This document shows, one piece after another, positions 11,764-20,114 of a stretch of DNA of 64,000 bases; position 1 is the stretch's first letter, and each line of letters begins with the position of its first letter. Position numbers and translations under genes: made by a program. Origin of the DNA: Bifidobacterium subtile (lineage in GTDB: Bacteria > Actinomycetota > Actinomycetes > Actinomycetales > Bifidobacteriaceae); assembly GCF_000741775.1 (NCBI RefSeq), contig NZ_JGZR01000016.1, forward strand, positions 124,193 through 188,192, read 5' to 3'. A model generated the notes under the pieces. That model worked only from the letters and a program-made list of their open reading frames with translations, did not search any database and was not told the DNA's origin.

Positions 11764-12585
11764 TCATGTCGCGAGGATCTTGACGTCGGAGCGGCTTGAG
11801 AGCCAGCGGGCGAAGCGGGAGATGGCGTAGTTGACGAGGATGTAGATGACGGCGACGACGAGGTAGACCGGCAGCATGCTCGTGGAGTTGGCGACGATAA
11901 CTTTCGCGTTCTGCATCATCTCGGGGTAGGTGACGACGTAGCCGAAAGTGGTGTCCTTGACCACGACGACCAGCTGCGTGACCATCGTCGGCACGATGAT
12001 GCGAAACATCTGCGGCAGAATGATCAGTCGGTAGCTCTGCCAGCGGCTCATGCCCACCGATATGGCGGCTTCCTTCTGCCCGGCCGGCACGGCCTGCACG
12101 CCGGCGCGATACACTTCGGCCAGCACGGCGGAGGCATAGAACGACACCGGAATGACCACCATCCAATAGGTGCTGATATGGATGCCGAACTGCGAGGGCA
12201 CGAGGAAGAAGAAGTAGATGAACAGCAGCGTCGGTGTGCCTCGCACGAACTCGATCACCGCCGTGGCGAGCCAGCGAACCGGCGCGATTCCCGAGATGCG
12301 CCCGAACATGAGCACCAGTCCGCCGACGAGCGCGATAACGCCCGAGCTGAGCGCCGCACGCGCGGTGCCGATGAAGCCGGCGCCGAGGAACTTCCAGATG
12401 TTGATGTTGGCGAACAGATCCCAATACATCGGGTCGAACTGGCCATTGGCGTCCAGTCGCATGATGAGCCAGACGACGAGCGCCACGAATAGCAGCGAAG
12501 TCACAACGGTGCCGACAAGGATGCGCCGACGGGCGTGCGGTCCTGCGGCCTCGAACAGGGCCGCCTCGGTGGGTGTCATCGCCAT
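11764..12585 (-). CDS. amino-acid ABC transporter permease (GluD-like)
   Basis: Inner-membrane permease of a polar amino-acid (HisM/GluD type) importer, 273 residues. It has a leading hydrophilic segment, a first helix at about 22-44 and five further helices. The ATPase-contact EAA loop reads EVYRAGVQAVPAGQKEAAIS, with the expected Gly. Its start overlaps the end of the other permease gene by 4 to 10 bp depending on which ATG is used (12579 or 12585), so the two are translated together and should form a heterodimer. The binding protein is encoded upstream. No ATP-binding subunit gene is adjacent. Confidence 0.9.
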   Translation of the reverse strand: MAMTPTEAALFEAAGPHARRRILVGTVVTSLLFVALVVWLIMRLDANGQFDPMYWDLFANINIWKFLGAGFIGTARAALSSGVIALVGGLVLMFGRISGIAPVRWLATAVIEFVRGTPTLLFIYFFFLVPSQFGIHISTYWMVVIPVSFYASAVLAEVYRAGVQAVPAGQKEAAISVGMSRWQSYRLIILPQMFRIIVPTMVTQLVVVVKDTTFGYVVTYPEMMQNAKVIVANSTSMLPVYLVVAVIYILVNYAISRFARWLSSRSDVKILAT

Positions 12586-13256
12586 ATCACGGCCCTCTTT
12601 TCGATGATGCGGCCTATCGCGCCGATGACCAGCCCCGTAGCCACGTAGAACAACGCGGCCACCAGGAAGGTCGGAATGCCCAATGCCTCTTTGGTGTTGA
12701 TTCTGGAAACCAGCCCGGTCAGCTCGTCATGGGCGATTGGCACGAGTGCGCCGGTCGAAGAGCTGATGATCACTGAGATGAACAGCGTGACCATCGGCTG
12801 CACGACGGTGCTCAGCGCCTGCGGCAGCACGATGGAGCGCGTGATGCCGCCAAACGACATGCCAAGCGAGCGAGCGGCCTCGATTTGGCCGGGGTCGATG
12901 GCGTTGATGCCGGAGCGCAGGTTGTCGCAGCCGAACGCCGATGACACCAGAATCAGCGTGGCGATGACGCTTGGCTCGTAATCCAGCGTGAAGCCGACCT
13001 CCGGCAGCCCGTACACGATGAACAGCAGCAGGCACAGCACCGGAATATTGCGGAAAACCTCGACATAGCCTGAAACCGCCGTCCGCAGCGGCGGAATCGG
13101 GCTGATGCGCGCCATCGTCAGCAGGACGGCAAGCAGCAGCCCGCCAAGGAACGAGATGACGCCGATGCGCAGCGTCACCCCATAGCTCGTCACATAGTCA
13201 TGGCCGAACCGCCCGGCCAGGTAGGCCAGACTGCCCCATACCGAATCCTGATGCAT
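12576..13256 (-). CDS. amino-acid ABC transporter permease (GluC-like)
   Basis: Second permease of the polar amino-acid importer, 226 residues with about five helices. A conserved coupling loop GINAIDPGQIEAARSLGMSF lies in the middle. It lies between the substrate-binding protein gene (352 bp upstream, with hairpins between) and its sister permease (overlapping). The order binding protein, permease, permease resembles gluBCD of corynebacteria, where the substrate is glutamate; substrate assignment here is by that analogy only. Confidence 0.9.
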   Translation of the reverse strand: MHQDSVWGSLAYLAGRFGHDYVTSYGVTLRIGVISFLGGLLLAVLLTMARISPIPPLRTAVSGYVEVFRNIPVLCLLLFIVYGLPEVGFTLDYEPSVIATLILVSSAFGCDNLRSGINAIDPGQIEAARSLGMSFGGITRSIVLPQALSTVVQPMVTLFISVIISSSTGALVPIAHDELTGLVSRINTKEALGIPTFLVAALFYVATGLVIGAIGRIIEKRAVIWR

Positions 13257-13402
13257 ACGCCACTACCTTGGTTCTCAAGTGGATCAATGATTGCGATTGC
13301 CCGACTGGCCGCTTGGCCGCCGAGACAAGTGCTGCTGAGACAAGCCTAGACAACCATTCTTAAGCGGTTGTTTCCTAAGCGATATCCCCTAGAAACAACT
13401 GC

Positions 13403-13442
13403 GAGGGTCGTCCGGCAGCCCTGCGACTGCCGGACGACCCTC
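13403..13442. terminator. intercistronic hairpin between binding-protein and permease genes
   Basis: A 16-bp perfect inverted repeat (13403-13418 and 13427-13442) with an 8-base loop. It sits between two genes of one importer. Such hairpins commonly stop part of the transcripts or protect upstream mRNA, giving more binding protein than permease. A second, 10-bp hairpin lies at 13521-13560 in the same 352-bp gap. Confidence 0.65.
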
Positions 13443-13608
13443 AAGTTGGACCTCGGCTGACATTGCCCGATGCATGGGCGGAATCCGACCTGCCCAACCG
13501 CGCTGCTCGGTTATGACCAGCCGCGAACGCACGGCAAGCGCGTCGCTCGAGCGTTCGCGGCTCGCCCGTCAGGGGCAAAGCCCGCCGGGCATCACGCATT
13601 ACTCAGTT

Positions 13609-14583
13609 TCACTCAGCGATAGTCGGCGGAGTCGGCACTTCGGTGACGCCAGTGCGATCGCCGATGGTGAGCTTCCACAGCTTCGCCCACGTGCCATCGG
13701 CCTCGATCTTCTTCAGCCAGTCGTTCACGAACTTCGTGGCGTCGGAGCCCTTCGGCAGACCAATGCCATACGGGTCCTCGCTGCCGAAGCCGTCGCCGAC
13801 GACCTTCAGCGCCTTGGGTTCCTTGGCCACATCGCCGAGCACGAGCGACTGGTCGACCACATAGGCGTCGATGCGGCCCTGCTTGATGGCCTGCACCAGC
13901 TGCGAATCGTCTTGGAACTCCTGCACGGTGGCCTTCGGCGCAGCCTTCTTGACGATCTGCGGACCGGTCGAACCGGCCTGCACGCCGACCTTCTTGCCAT
14001 CGAGATCCTTGACGGACTTGATGCTGTTGTTCGTGGACTTGACCAGAATGCCCTGGCGCGAGACGTAATACGGGCCGGCGAAATCGATCTTCTGCTTGCG
14101 CTGGTCAGTGATCGAATACGTGGCGAACACGGCGTTCACCGTACCGTTCTGCAGCACGGCCTCGCGCGTGGAGGAGTCGACCACGCTGACGTCGGTCTTC
14201 GCCTCGCCGGTGATGTAGCGGGCCAGCAGCTGCGAGAGGCCGGCGTCGAAGCCGCGCAGCTTGTTGTCGTCCGTGCTCTCCAGCGAGAACAGCGCGGAGG
14301 TCTTGGTGCCGCCGACCTTGAGCACGCCGGCCTTCTTGACCGCCGAAGCCCAGGTGCTGGCGTCGACCGTGGCGCTGTCGGCCACGGAGCCGGCCGCGAT
14401 GAGCTTGTCGTAGGCCTTGGTGTCCAAGGGCTTGCCGGTGGCGCTCGAACCATTCGAGCCGGCCGCGCCGTTCGACGCCGAGCCGGAGCCCTGCGAGCCG
14501 CATCCGGCCAGCGCGAGTCCCAGAGCCGCGATTGCGGCGGCAGCGAATACTGCCAATTTGCGACGTGTGTTAAGAATGGTCAT
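13609..14583 (-). CDS. amino-acid ABC transporter substrate-binding lipoprotein
   Basis: Extracellular lipoprotein that captures the amino acid for the two permeases downstream. The 324-residue product has a basic start, a hydrophobic segment and a lipobox LAGC with Cys at residue 28. A Ser/Gly linker and a periplasmic-binding-protein type 3 (SBP_bac_3) domain follow, with VNAVFATYSIT and KIDFAGPYYVSRQGI motifs. These resemble glutamate/aspartate or cystine binding proteins. The ATG is the first of the frame. The importer lacks a local ATPase, so a shared ATPase elsewhere is likely. Confidence 0.9.
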   Translation of the reverse strand: MTILNTRRKLAVFAAAAIAALGLALAGCGSQGSGSASNGAAGSNGSSATGKPLDTKAYDKLIAAGSVADSATVDASTWASAVKKAGVLKVGGTKTSALFSLESTDDNKLRGFDAGLSQLLARYITGEAKTDVSVVDSSTREAVLQNGTVNAVFATYSITDQRKQKIDFAGPYYVSRQGILVKSTNNSIKSVKDLDGKKVGVQAGSTGPQIVKKAAPKATVQEFQDDSQLVQAIKQGRIDAYVVDQSLVLGDVAKEPKALKVVGDGFGSEDPYGIGLPKGSDATKFVNDWLKKIEADGTWAKLWKLTIGDRTGVTEVPTPPTIAE

Positions 14584-14871
14584 ATTCTTCTTCCCTGTCT
14601 ATGTCTGTGTATCGCTGTTCTGCTGCGGCTATAGGCTATCCTCATCGGTTAGCCCATAAGCTCGGCAGCGCCCAGCCGTGCGATGCGCCCGCAAGCGGTA
14701 GCTCACGAACAAAATCGGCTTAAGCCAGTATAAAGTCCCTTCGCCGCCGCAGGCACCCTGTGGCGCGCATTGCGCTATCAGCATTCATTATGATCGCTTA
14801 TCACGGCACGCCATGGCAAGGGCTGCACGGGCGAGCATTCACTCATGCAGCCATGCAATGGCCGGGGGGAT

Positions 14872-15603
14872 TCAGTCGGATTCGCCGCGCTCGATGACGA
14901 TGACGCGACGCTCGTACCGGTCGTTCACCAAGACATATGGCACGCGCTCCCCGCTGTCGAACAGCGAGGCGGCAATCAGGCGATTGGCCTGTGCGGGCTC
15001 GTGCTCGATGCGCCGCACTCGCGCGCCGTCGACCTTGGAATCCTTGTATGGGTCGAACACGCGCACGGCCGGGGCGCCATCGGGCATGGCGTCGAAGCCA
15101 GTAACCAGCACATAATGCCCGTTCATCCGATTCGACCAGACCCGCGCCACGCCGGCCGCGTGGGGACCGGCAATATGAGCAGCCTCACCAACGCGACGAG
15201 CACCGGCGTCGGAGACGTTCCCGGCATGGTTCCGCGCAGGAGTCGGCTGATTCGCGTCACTATTCCTCAAGCCCGACTCGATCGCCCGGCGCAGCGGGGT
15301 GCCCGACCCATCTGGCTCGCCCGCCAGCGCATCTTCGCCGCGCAGCAATCGCGCCCGAATGGGGAACTGGCCGGATTCGCCATACATATTGAAGGTGTTG
15401 ACCAAGCTGAGCATGGCATCCGGCGACGTGCCATCGCCGCCGAAACTGCCGTCCGGACCGTACAGATCCAGCGATGCGCGGAAAATCGACCACAGCACAT
15501 CAGGGCGAATCTCATCGCGGTCGAACAGGTAGCGCAGCGCATTCACCATGGTCGCGGGAGCGCAGGTGTAGTCGGTTGACTGGTATGCCAAATCGTTCTT
15601 CAT
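14872..15603 (-). CDS. C39-like papain-fold peptidase family protein
   Basis: The 243-residue product has the layout of cysteine peptidases of the C39 type. There is an N-terminal Gln/Cys motif YQSTDYTCAPA (Gln8, Cys14), a His in GHYVLVTGFD about 170 residues later, and an Asp in VFDPYKD. There is no signal peptide, so it should act in the cytoplasm or be a processing enzyme without a transporter. A variable insert of about 50 residues lies before the His motif. The start follows GGAAAGG. The substrate is unknown and no bacteriocin gene is adjacent. Confidence 0.65.
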   Translation of the reverse strand: MKNDLAYQSTDYTCAPATMVNALRYLFDRDEIRPDVLWSIFRASLDLYGPDGSFGGDGTSPDAMLSLVNTFNMYGESGQFPIRARLLRGEDALAGEPDGSGTPLRRAIESGLRNSDANQPTPARNHAGNVSDAGARRVGEAAHIAGPHAAGVARVWSNRMNGHYVLVTGFDAMPDGAPAVRVFDPYKDSKVDGARVRRIEHEPAQANRLIAASLFDSGERVPYVLVNDRYERRVIVIERGESD

Positions 15604-15741
15604 ATGCCTGGCCTTTCCGGTTCTGCTTCCGATGCTTCGCGTTTACGTGCGCACTGTTTATACGCACACTGTTTATGCGTTATGCGCACACTGTGGGCGT
15701 GTGTGGGCAAGCACCGCCACTTCAACCACCGGGCCGACTCT

Positions 15742-15852
15742 ATGCCCCTTTCGTGACGCTCAATGCAGATTACCGTCACGAAAGGGGCATTCGTTGCAGC
15801 ACACTGCCCCTTTTGCGCCTCGTATCACGATTCAGCGTCACGAAAGGGGCAT
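15742..15852. repeat. 16-bp repeat in three copies, two of them forming a hairpin
   Basis: The block ATGCCCCTTTCGTGAC at 15742-15757 is inverted exactly at 15775-15790 and occurs again, direct to the second copy, at 15837-15852. The first two can form a terminator-like hairpin. The 362 bp around it contain no gene; a GCACACTGTTTATGCG-like motif is repeated at about 15650-15690. Confidence 0.7.
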
Positions 15853-15965
15853 AGACAAGGGATACAGACCACTGCAATCAGCACCTCGTATGAGTCCATT
15901 GCTGGGTTGCGACCAGCCCATGCCTCCGGCCGAGAATCCGGACTGGCCCACAAACTGATCTGCTG

Positions 15966-16643
15966 CTACTTGGTCTTGGGCGCGGCGTTGGACCGGCTCG
16001 TGGAGGCACCCGAAGGCTTCGCGGCCTTGGTTGATTTGCCATCCGGCTTAGGAGCCGTGCCGCCCGCGGCCTTCGAGGCTTTCGCCGTCTTTGACGTCTT
16101 GCCCACAGACCCGGTGTTTGCAGCCTTGGCTTCACTGGTTTTGCTGGCCTTGCCCGATTCGTCGGCGGCTCCGGCACCCGCATCGTGCGGCTCGGCACCG
16201 CCCGCGACCTTGTGCGGCACGCCCGTCTTACGCGATGCGCCGGGCCTATGCAATGCGCCGTTCTTCGACAACGCGCTCGGCACCGGCATCGGAATGCGAT
16301 GCGGCTTCGGCTGCGCCTTGGCCGCCGGCGTCACCGGCATCTCGCCGCTGGTGGCCTTCGCCGCGGCCTCGGCGGCCCATTTGGCGTACTCGTCAAGATC
16401 GTCGTCAACGGGCAACTCCGCCTCAGGCTTGCCGTCGACCGCGTCGACGCGAGCATTGCCACGAGCCGGCGTCGAATCGTCGGAATATGTCGTTTCGGCA
16501 TCGGCGAAAGGATCGATCGAGTCGGAACCCGGCTCCTGAACGCGCAGCTCCTTGGCGAGTTCGTCGTAGTTGGTATCAGTTGTCAAGTACTTGAGCTTAC
16601 GGGCTATTTTCTGCTGCTTGGCTTTCTGACGTCCGCGGCCCAT
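15966..16643 (-). CDS. DUF3073 domain protein with Lys/Ala-rich tail
   Basis: The first 35 residues, beginning MGRGRQKAKQQKIARKLKY, match DUF3073, a short actinobacterial family of unknown role with a strongly basic N-terminus. Here it is extended to 225 residues by an acidic middle and a long Lys/Ala/Ser/Thr-rich C-terminus resembling histone H1-like tails. Such tails often bind nucleic acid, but this is inference. It is divergent from trpS, sharing a 154-bp promoter region. Confidence 0.78.
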   Translation of the reverse strand: MGRGRQKAKQQKIARKLKYLTTDTNYDELAKELRVQEPGSDSIDPFADAETTYSDDSTPARGNARVDAVDGKPEAELPVDDDLDEYAKWAAEAAAKATSGEMPVTPAAKAQPKPHRIPMPVPSALSKNGALHRPGASRKTGVPHKVAGGAEPHDAGAGAADESGKASKTSEAKAANTGSVGKTSKTAKASKAAGGTAPKPDGKSTKAAKPSGASTSRSNAAPKTK

Positions 16644-16797
16644 CTGACCCCCTGAATTACTGTTGCGTTCGATTCATCACATAAGAGAGTACCACCAGTT
16701 GGGCCGCACCGGCTTGTCTGCTCGGACTTTTACGATAAAAGCGATATTTTCGAACGGTTTCCACACGCTTTTCGGCGGGTGCGGCAAAGGACATGGC

Positions 16798-17889
16798 ATG
16801 AGCGACGACCAGCAGATGACTGCAGCGGGCAATGAGATGAGCGCGAGCTTCCTAGCGGCGAAGCGGCTCTCCGAGCAGACCAAGGCGCAGCTCGACGCGA
16901 ACCCGGGCCGTTTCACGATGCTCACCGGCGACCGGCCGACCGGCCGACTGCACTTGGGCCATTACTTCGGCTCGATTCAGGAGCGCGTCGCCATGCAGAA
17001 CAAGGGCGTGCACTCCAACATCATCATCGCCGACTATCAGGTGATCACCGACCGCGACACGACCGAGCATATCGAAGACAATGTGCTCAACCTCGTGCTC
17101 GACTATCTCGCGGCGGGCATCGACCCGACCAAGACCATGATTTACACGCATTCCGCAGTGCCGGCCGAAAACCAGCTGATGCTGCCGTTCCTGTCGCTGG
17201 TGACCGAGGCCGAGCTGCACCGCAACCCCACCGTGAAGTCCGAGATGGAGGCCTCCGGCCACGCGCTGACCGGGCTGCTGCTGACCTACCCCGTGCATCA
17301 GGCGTGCGATATCCTCTTCTGCAAGGCCAACGTCGTGCCGATCGGCAAGGACAACCTGCCGCATGTGGAGATCACGCGCACCATCGCGCGGCGCTTCAAC
17401 GAGCGCTACGCCCCCAAGCACCCCGTGTTCCCCGAGCCTTCGGCGATTCTGTCCGAAGCGCCCGAGATCCCGGGTCTCGACGGCCGCAAGATGAGCAAAT
17501 CCTACGGCAACTCGATTATGCTGGGCGCCACCGCGCAGGAGACGACGAAGCTCATCAAGAAGAGCCCGACCGATTCCGAGCGCCGCATCACCTTCGACCC
17601 CATCAATCGCCCCCAGGTCTCCGCGCTGCTGACGACCGCCGGACTCGTGACCGACCGCGATCCGAAGGACATCGCCGAGGAGATCGGCGATGCGGGCGCC
17701 GGTGCGCTGAAGCAGTACGTCATCGACTCGGTGAACGAGTTCCTCGCCCCGCACCGCGAGCGCCGCGCCGAGCTCGCCAAGGATATGGATTCGATCCGCG
17801 ACATCCTGCGCGACGGCAACAACCGCGCCAACGCCATCGCCGAGCAGACCCTCGACGAGGTCCGCGCCGCGATGGGCATGAGGTACTGA
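16798..17889 (+). CDS. trpS: tryptophan--tRNA ligase
   Basis: Charges tRNA-Trp with tryptophan; cytoplasmic class Ic aminoacyl-tRNA synthetase of 363 residues. The HIGH-type signature is in TGDRPTGRLHLGHYFGS (about 42-58) and the KMSKS loop in DGRKMSKSYGN (about 228-238). The ATG at 16798 follows AAAGGA by seven bases; the frame is open back to 16663 but without support. It is monocistronic and convergent with the exporter gene downstream. Confidence 0.96.
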   Translation: MSDDQQMTAAGNEMSASFLAAKRLSEQTKAQLDANPGRFTMLTGDRPTGRLHLGHYFGSIQERVAMQNKGVHSNIIIADYQVITDRDTTEHIEDNVLNLVLDYLAAGIDPTKTMIYTHSAVPAENQLMLPFLSLVTEAELHRNPTVKSEMEASGHALTGLLLTYPVHQACDILFCKANVVPIGKDNLPHVEITRTIARRFNERYAPKHPVFPEPSAILSEAPEIPGLDGRKMSKSYGNSIMLGATAQETTKLIKKSPTDSERRITFDPINRPQVSALLTTAGLVTDRDPKDIAEEIGDAGAGALKQYVIDSVNEFLAPHRERRAELAKDMDSIRDILRDGNNRANAIAEQTLDEVRAAMGMRY

Positions 17890-17977
17890 GCGGGCGCTCG
17901 CAATCGCTGGCACCGGGTCTACTGATGCCGGGCCGGAGCGTACGGCTCTCTGATCGTTCGCGAAGGTCATGTTGGGA

Positions 17978-18008
17978 AACGTACGCTGACTGCGACTCAG
18001 CGTACGTT
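17978..18008. terminator. hairpin between convergent trpS and exporter genes
   Basis: A 12-bp perfect inverted repeat (17978-17989, 17997-18008) with a 7-base loop. The arm sequence AACGTACGCTG recurs at about 18042. It fits a bidirectional terminator. Confidence 0.6.
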
Positions 18009-18123
18009 GTCCGATATGGCCTCGCTCAACGTGCAGCATAACGTACGCTGCGCGACGGGAATGCGGGCGAAAAGCCGGGGACTGGATGGATGCTCGGACG
18101 CCAGAGCGTCAATCATCAGAGCG

Positions 18124-19950
18124 TCAAATATCGTAGCGCCAGCTTTTATCGGTGATGACGCGGGCCATGGCCAGGCCTACGGGCAGGCACAGGATGACCA
18201 TGAAAGCGCGGAAGGCCCAGTCGAGCGCCGACTGGGTGTCGAACTGGCCGAGCTGAAACATGGCCTGATACATATAGAGTCCTGGCACCATGATCACAAT
18301 CGAAGGCACAGTCAGGCAGATGCGCGGATAGCCCAGATGCGGCGGCAGCCAGCCGCGGCGCACCGATGAACGCCACGCGGAGGCGAGCAGGCCGGAAAGC
18401 AGCGCGCCGATGAACGCAGCCGCTTCGGGCGGCACGCCGAAATCGACGATCGTCAGGCGCAGGGTGTCGGTGATCGCGCCGATGGACGCGGCGGTGAGGC
18501 ACATGCGCTGGGGCGAATTGAAGAGCACCGAGAAGCCCCACACGCCTACGAAAGCAGCCACGAGACGGAAGAGTCCATTCACCAAAGGGCTGAGGCCCAG
18601 CGGCTCGAAGCCTTGCGGGTTGAGATGCACGATCGTGGCCACCATCCACCCTGCCAGCGTGGCCATCAGGATGATCGCGAAAGTATAGGTAATGCGCTGA
18701 ATGCCTGAGGGGAAATCGATTTTCGCGATATCCAAGCCTCCGGTGATCAGCGGAAATCCGGGGATCACGAACAGCATCGCGCCGATATACGCGGTATCGT
18801 GCTGCAGCGCGACCGGGTCGAACAGGCCGATCATACGCAGGGTGCCGGTGCAGGCAAGGGCGGCGAGGGCCACGCACACGAAGGTGACGAAGAACTGGTT
18901 CAGCCGATGCGCGAACAGCAGCCGACGCAGGAATTGGCCGAGCCCGGCGCCGATGAACGCGCCGACCATGTCGTACGGGCCGCCGCCGAGCAGGAACACG
19001 AACGCGGCGCAGGCCAAGGCCGACGCAAGACCGGAGAACCACGGCGAGTAAAGCGGCGGACGGCGTTCGATCAGATCGAGCCGGTCGTGGGCCTGACGCA
19101 CGGTGATGCCGTTGCCGCCGGTCACTGCCGCCGCGCCGACATGGTCGAAATGCTGGGCGTACTGGCCTTTTGGCGGCTCGCGCCGCGCCTGCTTGACCGC
19201 GCGCATGGCGGATTTGCGCGAGGCGGGGTTGTCGAGCTGCTCGACGAGTTCCTCGGAGACCGTGGGTTTGGCGTGGTATATCGATTCCTCGCCAAGGTTC
19301 ACATTAAACCAGTCGGCGAAATGCTCGAGCAGCCAGATGCGTTCGGTGTTCACGCCGGTCGTAGGCAGGTCCACGACCTCGGTGATGCGGTCCTTGCCGT
19401 CGGTGCAGGCCGCTTCGATGTCGGTGAGGTTCACATCGGCCCGCACATGCACGCCGAGCGGATAGGCGATGCGATGCATCATCTCGCGTACTCGGAAGCT
19501 TCCGGTGCCTGCACCCAGGTCCAGCATGCCAACGCGCACGATGACGCTCGCCTTGGCTGCGATGCCGGCATCGGTCACCGGCGTATCCCAGTCGCGCTCG
19601 ATATCCTCCATGTCCAGCGGAATGGAATGGGTGTGGAAATGCTGCACCGCGGCGGCCGTGTCTTCAGGCTCCCCGGCCATATGGTCAGAGGCGGAGACAT
19701 GGGCGCTGGCACCAGCGCTGGCCGAAGCACCGCTCGGATCATTGGCCGCATCGGCAGCGCCGGTATCGCTGAAGCCGCCAGCCAAGACGCTGGGCGCACC
19801 GCCGTTGCCGCCGTCGACACCGCTGCCTTCGGCCGCAGCCGCCGCCTGTTCGCCTTGTTGTTTGGAAGTCACAGTACAAGTTCTAGCGCACGCCACGTAT
19901 GAGTTCCGCGACAGGTCCGGCACGCCCCTCGTGGACCTGCGCAGGGTCAC
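18124..19950 (-). CDS. ThrE-like threonine/serine exporter family protein
   Basis: The 608-residue membrane protein has the layout of ThrE-type exporters. A hydrophilic N-terminal part is first Ala/Gly/Ser-rich (about 30-100); a DUF1212-type domain then begins about residue 120, with about ten membrane helices from 300 to the end (DUF1212 plus DUF3815 modules). ThrE family members expel threonine and serine by proton antiport. The motif SVIVRVGMLDLGAGTG replaces the usual start of the soluble domain. The start is uncertain: the frame opens with GTG at 19950 and another GTG lies at 19872; neither has a clear Shine-Dalgarno. It is divergent from ppc. Confidence 0.82.
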   Translation of the reverse strand: MTLRRSTRGVPDLSRNSYVACARTCTVTSKQQGEQAAAAAEGSGVDGGNGGAPSVLAGGFSDTGAADAANDPSGASASAGASAHVSASDHMAGEPEDTAAAVQHFHTHSIPLDMEDIERDWDTPVTDAGIAAKASVIVRVGMLDLGAGTGSFRVREMMHRIAYPLGVHVRADVNLTDIEAACTDGKDRITEVVDLPTTGVNTERIWLLEHFADWFNVNLGEESIYHAKPTVSEELVEQLDNPASRKSAMRAVKQARREPPKGQYAQHFDHVGAAAVTGGNGITVRQAHDRLDLIERRPPLYSPWFSGLASALACAAFVFLLGGGPYDMVGAFIGAGLGQFLRRLLFAHRLNQFFVTFVCVALAALACTGTLRMIGLFDPVALQHDTAYIGAMLFVIPGFPLITGGLDIAKIDFPSGIQRITYTFAIILMATLAGWMVATIVHLNPQGFEPLGLSPLVNGLFRLVAAFVGVWGFSVLFNSPQRMCLTAASIGAITDTLRLTIVDFGVPPEAAAFIGALLSGLLASAWRSSVRRGWLPPHLGYPRICLTVPSIVIMVPGLYMYQAMFQLGQFDTQSALDWAFRAFMVILCLPVGLAMARVITDKSWRYDI

Positions 19951-20114
19951 AATATGACCGTCGGTAACACGAATGTCGATTTGGTGGTTTTACAATGAAG
20001 CCGCACAAACCACCGAACGATGGCTTTGGGTTCGCAACAGACGGTCATCACAATCGCGGAGGAGCCGCGAACGACCGACAGATCGAGCAACCGAAGTTCG
20101 GCAAAGGAGGTCTC

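Noticed and set aside
11642-12424. Leftward frame of 260 codons within the permease gene
   Set aside because: Out of frame with the clear ABC permease; Arg/His-rich as expected of a shadow.
16852-18039. Leftward open frame opposite trpS
   Set aside because: Shadow of trpS; no start signal and no family motif.
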